12,434 nt of DNA. Source: CAZDRI01 sp964508055. GTDB lineage: Bacteria > Pseudomonadota > Gammaproteobacteria > PS1 > Pseudothioglobaceae. Position numbers and translations under genes: made by a program. Position 1 is the stretch's first letter. Each line of letters opens with the position of its first letter. Positions 6,560 to 12,434 of the stretch are shown piece after piece. The notes under the pieces are model-generated. The model was not told where the DNA came from and made no database searches. It saw only the letters and a program-made list of their open reading frames with translations. The stretch covers positions 1 through 12,434 of the forward strand of contig CAZDRI010000036.1 of the NCBI GenBank assembly GCA_964508055.1, written 5' to 3'.

Positions 6560-6842
6560 AAGTTTATTTGGGGTAGAGCTATTTGCATTATAACACTAAA
6601 CTAGGCTCTCTAAAAAACCTCCGAATTTACACAGTCCAACCTGAATTAGCTATAAAATATTAAATTTAGAATATTTTCTGTTTCTAACTAATTTTGTATT
6701 CAAAATCCAAGCATATAAATTTTGGTTCAAAAAATCTTTTAACTTGTTAATGGTTTTTCTTAAAAGGAATGTTGAATTCTAAAGCCACCAAATTTAATTA
6801 AAATATGATAAAATGTTTTTATTTATCAATTATTTATATAAA
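6560..6842. other. non-coding gap with eroded IS ends
   Basis: No gene is recognisable. The segment holds the third AGGTTRGACT copy (6627-6642) and, at its right end, the presumptive terminal sequence and leader of the IS5/IS1182-like fragment starting at 6843. A 43-codon open frame without a start lies on the - strand (about 6652-6783) and resembles nothing I know. Confidence 0.4.
6627..6642 (-). repeat. degenerate AGGTTRGACT repeat, copy 3
   Basis: On the - strand it reads AGGTTGGACTGTGTAA and continues into ATTCGGAGG, which is suggestive of an IS terminus. It is the copy that looks least decayed. The other two copies are 6.4 kb away, upstream of rnfH. Confidence 0.35.
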
Positions 6843-6935
6843 ATGAGCAAACAAATAGAAATGATTTCATTAGAGGATTTAGTAGATAGCCAACATATTT
6901 ATCGTAAATTTAATAATCTTGTAGATTTTACTGCT
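6843..6935 (+). mobile_element. N-terminal remnant of an IS5/IS1182-like transposase
   Basis: ATG at 6843 opens a frame whose first 31 codons read KQIEMISLEDLVDSQHIYRK and then FNNLVDFTAL. This is the typical opening of IS5/IS1182-group DDE transposases, with the L(E/D)xLVxxxHxxRK pattern. From about 6936 the frame runs antisense into the 3' end of secF and stops at 6978-6980, so the rest of the transposase is gone. The element's truncation point coincides with the secF stop codon. The exact IS family is uncertain. Confidence 0.6.
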
Positions 6936-7856
6936 TTAAGGACGAGAGTCTATTTCTTTTTTCTCTTTTTCAGAAGGTAGCAAACTCTCTTTAGTAATGC
7001 CTAAAATAAGCACCATTGTGCTGGCTACATAAATTGAAGAATAAGTACCAATAATCACACCTATTAATAAAGCTGTAGCAAAGCCGTGAATAATCTTACC
7101 ACCTAAAAAGAAAAGTGCTAATAAAACTAAAATAGTTGTAAGAGATGTTCTTAAAGTTCTTGCTAAAGTTTGGTTTAATGCATCATTTACTATTATTTTA
7201 GAATCGGATTTTCTAGTATTAATAAAATTTTCTCTTATCCTATCAAATACTACAATAGTATCGTTTAGAGAATAACCAATAACAGCTAAAATTGCAGCTA
7301 AAATTGTAAGATCAAACTCTAAACCAAAAATAGAGAAAAACCCAATAGTTATAATCACATCGTGTACTAATGCTGCAATTGAACCTAAAGCAAATCTATA
7401 TTCAAATCTAAAAGCAACATAAATTAAGATGCCGATTAAGGCATATAACATTGCTAAACCACCATCATTAGTAAGTTCTTCACCTATTTTGGGGCCTACA
7501 AATTCTACTCTACGAATATCAGGTTTTTGGTTATCAAAATTTAATGCTCTTATTATTTGTGAACTGATTTTAGCAGATGATTTTTTTTGTAGCCCAAGTC
7601 TGATAAGTACTTCAGTATCACTACCAAAATACTGCACACTAGCTTCTTTAAAGTTCTCTTTCTCTAACTGGAGGCGGATGTCATTTAGATTAGTTTTTTT
7701 ATCAAAGCCAATTTCAACTAAAACACCACCAGTAAAATCTACACCTAAATTTAATCCATTAGTAAAAAGTGATACTATAGAAGCTATTAATAATAGCGCA
7801 GATAAAATCAAGGTATAAGTTTGTTTACCGACAAAATCTATAGTTTTATTTATCAT
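6936..7856 (-). CDS. secF: SecF, protein export membrane subunit
   Basis: This is a 306-residue inner-membrane protein (E. coli SecF is 323) with one N-terminal membrane helix (about 12-32), a periplasmic domain, and five C-terminal helices. Family motifs are GVDFTGG (38-44), VGPKIGEEL (120-128), HDV (165-167) and GYSLNDTIVVFDRIREN (194-210). With SecD and YajC it uses the proton gradient to pull preproteins through SecYEG. Its start overlaps the secD stop (ATGA, 7853-7856). The C-terminus (LLPSEKEKKEIDSRP) looks natural, so the IS remnant beginning right after the stop has not truncated it. It is the last gene of the operon and no hairpin terminator is visible beyond it. Confidence 0.95.
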   Translation of the reverse strand: MINKTIDFVGKQTYTLILSALLLIASIVSLFTNGLNLGVDFTGGVLVEIGFDKKTNLNDIRLQLEKENFKEASVQYFGSDTEVLIRLGLQKKSSAKISSQIIRALNFDNQKPDIRRVEFVGPKIGEELTNDGGLAMLYALIGILIYVAFRFEYRFALGSIAALVHDVIITIGFFSIFGLEFDLTILAAILAVIGYSLNDTIVVFDRIRENFINTRKSDSKIIVNDALNQTLARTLRTSLTTILVLLALFFLGGKIIHGFATALLIGVIIGTYSSIYVASTMVLILGITKESLLPSEKEKKEIDSRP

Positions 7857-9709
7857 ATTTTTAATTCCTTAACATTAGGTTTGTCATAAATATAATTTAC
7901 TATTGCTCTACTTACTATTATTGCAGTAAACATAGAAGTCAAAATACCAATAGACAAAGTAACAGCAAAACCTTTTATTGGTCCTGTACCAAAACTAAAT
8001 AAAACCAAAGCAGCAATAAGAGTTGTAATATTTGCATCAGCAATTGTTAATAATGCTTTATCATAACCAGATGAAATAGCTTTTCTCACAGCTGAGGAAC
8101 TTGCCCTTAATTCTTCTCTAATCCTTTCAAATATTAATACATTAGCATCAACCGCCATACCAACAGTTAAAACAATACCAGCAATACCTGGTAGGGTTAA
8201 TGTAGCTTGTAGTAATGATAAAACTGTTACTATCATTACTAAATTTAATATAAGTGCAATATTTGCCACCATACCAAACACTTTATATTGCCATAACATA
8301 AACAACAGCACTAATACAAAACCTATTACTACAGAAATAAAACCTTTATTAATATTATCTTGACCAAGACTAGGTCCTATTGTTCTTTCTTCAATGATTT
8401 CAATAGGTGCTGAAAGAGAGCCAGCTCTTAATAATAATGCTAAGTTTCTTGCCTCTCTAGTGGAATCCAGTCCAGTAATTTGAAAACGGTTAGAAAACAC
8501 TCCTTGAATAACAGCAGCGTTTATTATGTCTTCAGTTCTAGTTTTCTTCTTATGGATTTTGCCATCTTTTAATATGGTTTCTACTTTGTTTTCAATAAAT
8601 ACCACTGCCATACGATGATGTAAGTATTTCTTAGTAGTGCTCAACATAGCTTTACCACCAACATTATCTAAAGTAATACTAACCATTGGTGAATTATTAT
8701 CTTGGCTTATACCAGATGTAGCATTAGTTATGTTCTCACCAGTTGCAATGATGCGTTTTTTTAATAGCAGTGCCCTACCATCACGAAAACGATAAATCTT
8801 AGAACCAATTGGACTTCTACCTGACTTAATAGCTGTTTGAGCATCATTTTTTTCATCTACTAATCTAAATTCTAAGGTGGCAACAGCTCCTAATATTTCT
8901 TTTGCTCTTGCAGTATCTTGCACTCCAGGTAATTGCACAACAATGCGATTTTTACCTTGCCTTTGGATAACCGGCTCTGCAACACCTAATTCATTAACTC
9001 TATTTTTTAAAGTAGTTATATTTTGTTTTAAAGCTGCACTTTTGGTCTCTGCTATAGAATCATCTTTCATGCTAAGTTTTATATAAGGTTTTGAATCAAT
9101 ATCTTCACTAATTATTAATAAATCTGTTAAATCTGATTCCAGTAAACTTATTGCTTGTTGTCTAAGATTGTCATTTTTAAACTCTACTAAAATAGTATTA
9201 TTTTGTCTTTTAATACTTTTATAGAGTCTTTGCTTTCTTAATAAAGTCCTTGCTTCGTTATAAAAGCGTTCTATTGCTGCACTGATAACAGCATCCATAT
9301 CAACCTCTAACAAGAAATGAACTCCTCCTCTTAGATCTAGTCCCAAATATATGGGCTTACCGCCAATTATGCTTAACCAATCTGGTGTTGCTGGTGCAAG
9401 ATTAAGTGCAACAACAAATCTTCTATCTAACTCTTGTTTTAATATACTTTGACCTGCTAATTGATTAGCACTATTAGTAAATCTTATTAAAATACGATTA
9501 TCTTTAAGTGTTGTTGAAATGAATGGTATTTTCTTAGTTTTTAAGATATTATCTACTTTTTGCAAGTGGCTAGCATTTAATACAGTGGTATCACTAGGAG
9601 ATATTTGCACAGCTAAATTAGAGCCAAATATATTTGGCAAAGCATAGATTATAGCAATGGTTAAGATAATAGCTATTGCTATATTCTTTAAAGTAGAATA
9701 CTTATACAT
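7853..9709 (-). CDS. secD: SecD, protein export membrane subunit
   Basis: This is a 618-residue RND-type membrane protein (E. coli SecD is 615). The first membrane helix spans about residues 8-26. The large periplasmic part carries YLGLDLRGGVHFLLEVD (121-137), NRVNELGVAEPVIQRQG (236-252) and VQLPGVQDTARAKEILG (258-274). The C-terminal five-helix bundle contains GMAVDANVLIFERIREEL (517-534), where Asp521 is in the position of the conserved proton-pathway aspartate, and FGTGPIKGFA (573-582). It forms the SecDF complex that completes protein translocation on the periplasmic side. It starts 4 bases after yajC and overlaps secF by ATGA. All expected regions are present with no lesions. Confidence 0.96.
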   Translation of the reverse strand: MYKYSTLKNIAIAIILTIAIIYALPNIFGSNLAVQISPSDTTVLNASHLQKVDNILKTKKIPFISTTLKDNRILIRFTNSANQLAGQSILKQELDRRFVVALNLAPATPDWLSIIGGKPIYLGLDLRGGVHFLLEVDMDAVISAAIERFYNEARTLLRKQRLYKSIKRQNNTILVEFKNDNLRQQAISLLESDLTDLLIISEDIDSKPYIKLSMKDDSIAETKSAALKQNITTLKNRVNELGVAEPVIQRQGKNRIVVQLPGVQDTARAKEILGAVATLEFRLVDEKNDAQTAIKSGRSPIGSKIYRFRDGRALLLKKRIIATGENITNATSGISQDNNSPMVSITLDNVGGKAMLSTTKKYLHHRMAVVFIENKVETILKDGKIHKKKTRTEDIINAAVIQGVFSNRFQITGLDSTREARNLALLLRAGSLSAPIEIIEERTIGPSLGQDNINKGFISVVIGFVLVLLFMLWQYKVFGMVANIALILNLVMIVTVLSLLQATLTLPGIAGIVLTVGMAVDANVLIFERIREELRASSSAVRKAISSGYDKALLTIADANITTLIAALVLFSFGTGPIKGFAVTLSIGILTSMFTAIIVSRAIVNYIYDKPNVKELKI

Positions 9710-9713
9710 TTTG

Positions 9714-10046
9714 TTAGCTTTTGATTGTTTCCTTAGGCACTTTTTGATTTATAGCTTGTCTTTGCATTTTAACAATTACATTTTTAGCTATTTCTACTTC
9801 TACAAAAGATTCTTCAACTTTAACAATCTTACCTACTACACCACCATTAGATACTACTCCATCACCTTTTTTAAGTTCTGATAATAATTTTTTATGCTCT
9901 TTAGCTCTTTTAGATTGAGGTCTTATAAGAAGAAAGTAAAAAACTACTATCAGTAAAATTAAAGGTAAAAATGAGCTAAATGCTCCTGCTGATGAACCGA
10001 CATCTTGAGCGTAAGCTGGGCTAATGATTAAATCTATTAAGTCCAT
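9714..10046 (-). CDS. yajC: YajC, Sec translocon accessory protein
   Basis: This is a 110-residue membrane protein with the standard YajC plan: a short N-terminus with SPAYAQ (about 10-15), a single membrane helix (about 25-43), the signature FLLIRPQSKRAKEHKKLL, and a small cytoplasmic beta domain (GDGVVSNGGVVGKIVKVEE). The start at 10046 is chosen over the longer frame beginning at 10127. It gives the usual family length, matches the typical opening, and has GGA about 10 bases upstream; the extra 27 upstream codons are AT-rich leader. In gammaproteobacteria yajC usually follows queA and tgt; here hemE lies 161 bases upstream instead. A separate promoter in that gap is likely but I see no clear one. 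Confidence 0.93.
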   Translation of the reverse strand: MDLIDLIISPAYAQDVGSSAGAFSSFLPLILLIVVFYFLLIRPQSKRAKEHKKLLSELKKGDGVVSNGGVVGKIVKVEESFVEVEIAKNVIVKMQRQAINQKVPKETIKS

Positions 10047-10207
10047 AGTGTTTATTCCAAATATTAAAAAATTTATAATTATCTCATAAATAAAAATTAT
10101 GGCTACTAATATAAGTGCAAAAAACACAATTCAGTAGTCATTTATAAAATTTCAACCCTTATTTAGGCTAATGAAAAACCTTAAATTATTAAAAGTAATT
10201 TTATACC

Positions 10208-11239
10208 TTATGAGAATTCGTGAACAGCATCAACTAAAACCTTAACATTATCAGGGTTAACATCAGGAGAAATACCGTGTCCTAAATTAAATACATGACC
10301 TGTTTTAGCATCAAACTTAGTCATTACTTTTCTCACTTCTTCTCTGACTTGGCTAGCTTTGGCATATAAAGCACATGGGTCTAAATTACCTTGAAGAGCA
10401 ACTTTATCACCAATTATGCTCTTAGCTTTATCAATATCAATAGTCCAATCAAGACCAATTCCATCACAACCACTAGCTGCAATTTTATCAAGCCATAAAG
10501 AACCGCCTTTAGTAAATAAAGTTATAGGTATTTTGTGCCCATTTTTTTCCCTATTTAAATTATTGATTATTTTAGTCATATATGAGAGTGAAAACATCTG
10601 ATAACATTCAGTATTTAAAAGCCCTCCCCAAGTATCAAATATCATAATTGCATTAGCTCCAGAATCAATTTGAGCGTTAAGATAATCAATTATTGTATTA
10701 CTTAGTTTTGTTAATAATAAATGCATAGCTTCAGGATTTTCATACATCAATCCTTTCACTTTAGAGAAAGTTTTACTAGAACCGCCTTCTAACATATAAG
10801 TAGCTAAAGTCCAAGGGCTACCTGAAAAGCCAATTAATGGGATATTACTATTTAAATTTTCTCTTATAAGTTTTACAGCATCCATAACATAGGATAAATT
10901 ATCTCTAACATCTGGATGTTGGAGATTTTTAATATCATTTTCTGACTTGAGTGGTTTTTCAAATTTAGGACCTTCATTTTCAGCAAAGTATAAGCCTAAG
11001 CCATAGGCATCAGGGATAGTAAGAATATCTGAAAATAAAATTGCAGCATCTAAATCAAATCTCGCAAAAGGCTGTAATGTTACTTCACAAGCCAGCTCTG
11101 GATTTTTACATAGAGCTAAAAAGTCTCCAGCCTTTTTCCTAGTATTACGATATTCTGGAAGATAACGCCCTGCTTGGCGCATTATCCATACTGGAGTCCT
11201 TGTTACTGGTTTTTTTAATAAAGCGTTTATATAGTCCAT
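10208..11239 (-). CDS. hemE: uroporphyrinogen III decarboxylase
   Basis: This 343-residue cytosolic enzyme removes four acetate carboxyls from uroporphyrinogen III to make coproporphyrinogen III in haem synthesis. It carries the N-terminal signature PVWIMRQAGRYLPEYR (16-31; Arg21 and Arg25 bind substrate carboxylates), FSDIL (69-73; Asp71 is the catalytic aspartate equivalent), GFSGSPWTLATYMLEGG (137-153, with conserved Tyr148) and NLGHGISPDVNP (318-329 region, with the conserved His). The length is slightly below the usual ~354, from a short N-terminus. Its ATG overlaps the rpmE stop (TAATG), so the two are co-transcribed and probably translationally coupled. All core residues are present and the gene should be functional. 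Confidence 0.96.
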   Translation of the reverse strand: MDYINALLKKPVTRTPVWIMRQAGRYLPEYRNTRKKAGDFLALCKNPELACEVTLQPFARFDLDAAILFSDILTIPDAYGLGLYFAENEGPKFEKPLKSENDIKNLQHPDVRDNLSYVMDAVKLIRENLNSNIPLIGFSGSPWTLATYMLEGGSSKTFSKVKGLMYENPEAMHLLLTKLSNTIIDYLNAQIDSGANAIMIFDTWGGLLNTECYQMFSLSYMTKIINNLNREKNGHKIPITLFTKGGSLWLDKIAASGCDGIGLDWTIDIDKAKSIIGDKVALQGNLDPCALYAKASQVREEVRKVMTKFDAKTGHVFNLGHGISPDVNPDNVKVLVDAVHEFS

Positions 11240-11454
11240 TAATAGCGTTTAAAACCTGCATATCTACCTTTAAAACGCTCAACTCTACCAGCAGTATCTA
11301 TAATTTTTTGGTTGCCAGTATAAAAAGGATGACAGTTAGAACAAATATCTAAATTCATAGAATCTTCTTTTGAAGTTGACATAGTTTCAAAACTATTACC
11401 GCAAGTACATACTACTTTCACTTTTTTATAATCTGGATGTATGGCTGTTTTCAT
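11239..11454 (-). CDS. rpmE: 50S ribosomal protein L31, zinc-binding form
   Basis: This is a 71-residue L31 with the zinc-binding cysteines of the C+ type: Cys16 and Cys18 (VVCTCGN) and Cys38 and Cys41 (ICSNCHPFYTG). The start at 11454 (MKTAIHPDYKKV) is chosen because it matches the family's conserved beginning. The longer frame from 11514 adds 20 residues translated from the promoter region. Members with the full Cys set bind zinc and are often replaced under zinc limitation by a Cys-less paralogue, which is not seen here. There is no obvious Shine-Dalgarno sequence. It is the first gene of an rpmE-hemE transcription unit. Confidence 0.95.
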   Translation of the reverse strand: MKTAIHPDYKKVKVVCTCGNSFETMSTSKEDSMNLDICSNCHPFYTGNQKIIDTAGRVERFKGRYAGFKRY

Positions 11455-11484
11455 TATTATAAAATTTAAAGATAAAGGGGCAAA

Positions 11485-11514
11485 ATTATATATAAATATT
11501 ATCTGTGCGTCCAA
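11485..11514 (-). promoter_or_regulatory. rpmE-hemE promoter
   Basis: On the - strand a perfect TATAAT (11490-11485) is preceded, after 18 bases, by TTGGAC (11514-11509), of which only TTG matches consensus. The predicted start is near 11478, about 24 bases before the rpmE ATG. The -35 lies inside a short stretch resembling an IS tail. Confidence 0.5.
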
Positions 11515-11520
11515 TATATA

Positions 11521-11540
11521 TTGTGCGCTTGTTGTGCGCT
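11521..11540. repeat. tandem 9-base direct repeat upstream of rpmE
   Basis: TTGTGCGCT occurs at 11521-11529 and again at 11532-11540, an 11-base period that puts both copies on the same DNA face. It is GC-rich for this window and lies just upstream of the rpmE -35 (about -43 to -62). It could be an operator for rpmE or part of an IS end. Confidence 0.45.
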
Positions 11541-11589
11541 AATAAAAAATATCCAAAAAAGCCTGAGGTAATATTTTGTTAGTACTTGG

Positions 11590-12318
11590 TTATTTTAAAA
11601 CTTTAGTTAGGTATTCCCTAAACTTATTCCATGATTTTTCATCAGCTTCAGCATTATATTTTTTAATGCCAAATACAGTAAAAGCATGTTCGGCACCACC
11701 GTAGCTAATCATTTCATGAGGTATTTTATTTCTTTCTAACTCTACTGCTAACTTAGAAAAATCATGCATACTTATTATTTTATCTGCACTACCATGCATA
11801 ATTAAATATTCTCCTTTTGCTTGTGAATAGTCTTGACCTTTTGGAGTTTTAAGCCCGCCATGAAAAGTAACAAAGCCTTTTAAATCAGCGCCTGAACGGG
11901 CAAGTTCTAAAACAGCCGCTCCTCCAAAACAATAACCCATAGCTACTGCTTTATTTATATTAGCTCCTTTTTTTTCTGCTTCTTTTAACGCAGCATTTAA
12001 TAAAGCCCGCATTTTTTTTCTATCTTTATATAACTCACCTGTATGTTGTTTTTTATCTTTAACAGCAGTTGGTCTTATACCTAAGCCAAATAAATCAGCA
12101 GCAAAAACAGCATAACCTTCAGCAGCCAACATATTTGCCCTTTCAATTTCATATTCTGTTAAACCATCCCAATCATGAACTAAAAGCACTAAAGGCGCAT
12201 TATCTTCAATTGTTACAAAATAGCCCTCATACCCCTTGCCATCAACGGTATATACAGTACTTACAGCGTATGTAAATGCTGAGTAAGCAAAGATTATAAA
12301 AAATAGTAGTTTTTTCAT
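11590..12318 (-). CDS. exported dienelactone hydrolase-family alpha/beta hydrolase
   Basis: This 242-residue protein begins with a signal peptide (MKKLLFFIIFAYSAFTYA, predicted cleavage after residue 18). A dienelactone-hydrolase alpha/beta fold follows. The catalytic triad is visible: nucleophile Cys130 in GYCFGG, Asp179 in GSADKI and His211 in AEHAF. VLLVHDWDGL (44-53) forms the first strand and oxyanion region. The start at 12318 is fixed by a strong ribosome-binding site, AGGAGG (12328-12323), 4 bases upstream; a longer frame from 12345 adds nine residues that include this site. Members hydrolyse esters or lactones, but the substrate of exported homologues is generally unknown. It is transcribed alone, 135 bases upstream of rpmE on the same strand; no terminator is visible between them. 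Confidence 0.87.
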   Translation of the reverse strand: MKKLLFFIIFAYSAFTYAVSTVYTVDGKGYEGYFVTIEDNAPLVLLVHDWDGLTEYEIERANMLAAEGYAVFAADLFGLGIRPTAVKDKKQHTGELYKDRKKMRALLNAALKEAEKKGANINKAVAMGYCFGGAAVLELARSGADLKGFVTFHGGLKTPKGQDYSQAKGEYLIMHGSADKIISMHDFSKLAVELERNKIPHEMISYGGAEHAFTVFGIKKYNAEADEKSWNKFREYLTKVLK

Positions 12319-12349
12319 TTTCCCTCCTTTCAATAAATAAAACAAGCAT

Positions 12350-12378
12350 AGTTTAGCTTAATTTTTTCTAGTTTTCAA
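12350..12378 (-). promoter_or_regulatory. promoter of the dienelactone hydrolase gene
   Basis: On the - strand TTGAAA (12378-12373, five of six consensus) is separated by 17 bases from TAAACT (12355-12350, four of six). The expected start is about 12343, giving a 25-base leader that contains the AGGAGG site. The -35 begins immediately beside the REP-like palindrome. Confidence 0.45.
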
Positions 12379-12382
12379 TTCG

Positions 12383-12404
12383 TTCCCAAGCTCCTGCTTG
12401 GGAA
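12383..12404. repeat. REP-like palindromic repeat
   Basis: A perfect 9-base stem, TTCCCAAGC (12383-12391) and GCTTGGGAA (12396-12404), encloses a TCCT loop and is followed by TGCATC. Sequences of the form TTCCCA(A/C)GCTCCnGCGTGGGAATGC recur across many gammaproteobacterial and cyanobacterial genomes as intergenic repeats. The remainder, with two more TGCATC motifs, runs off the window, so an array may continue. It is GC-rich against its surroundings. Confidence 0.65.
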
Positions 12405-12434
12405 TGCATCTTCCAAATGACATTGCATCCTCCA

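Noticed and set aside
6936..7856. SecF truncated by the adjacent IS fragment
   Set aside because: All SecF motifs and a family-like acidic C-terminal tail are present; the IS remnant starts after the stop codon.
9714..10127. YajC with an extra N-terminal membrane helix
   Set aside because: The start at 10046 gives the usual 110 residues, the family-typical opening and a better-placed ribosome-binding site.
11239..11514. L31 with a 20-residue N-terminal extension
   Set aside because: The extension translates the promoter region; the family begins at MKTAIHPDYKKV (11454).
1..12434. CRISPR array, tRNA or rRNA genes
   Set aside because: No regularly spaced repeats and no tRNA-like cloverleaf or rRNA segments were seen on either strand.

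Overview
The window is strongly AT-rich bacterial chromosome. The housekeeping genes (RnfH, CorC, PmbA, YajC-SecD-SecF, HemE, and an L31 with the CxC/CxxC zinc site) are gammaproteobacterial in type. A reduced, low-GC lineage such as the SUP05/Thioglobaceae group would fit, but that placement is an inference from gene content and base composition only.

Layout. Positions 314-3490 (+ strand) hold a tightly packed operon: rnfH, corC, a TauE/SafE-type (DsbD_2-like) membrane protein and pmbA/tldE, joined by ATGA or TAATG overlaps or a 5-base gap. Positions 6936-11454 (- strand) hold rpmE-hemE and then yajC-secD-secF, the Sec accessory complex. Positions 11590-12318 (- strand) hold an exported dienelactone-hydrolase-like protein. 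A REP-like palindrome ends the window.

Between the convergent 3' ends of pmbA and secF (about 3491-6935) lies an accessory island. It carries a CfrBI-type restriction-modification pair on the - strand: a DNA methyltransferase with an N-terminal HEAT-repeat domain, and a PD-(D/E)xK endonuclease overlapping it by ATGA. Immediately upstream are the remains of an XRE-type controller gene. Its N-terminal helix-turn-helix and its C-terminal tail survive, but the middle has been replaced by the 3' end of an IS481-like transposase. The controller retains a near-consensus promoter placed so that its transcript would be leaderless, and a cluster of ACAAAT/ATTTGT half-sites upstream. The island is littered with IS debris: a decayed IS1016/IS1595-type transposase touching pmbA, the IS481-like scar, the first ~30 codons of an IS5/IS1182-like transposase touching secF, and a repeated AGGTTRGACT motif that may be a worn IS terminus. 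The catalytic genes look intact while their controller is broken, which is the most interesting situation in the window.
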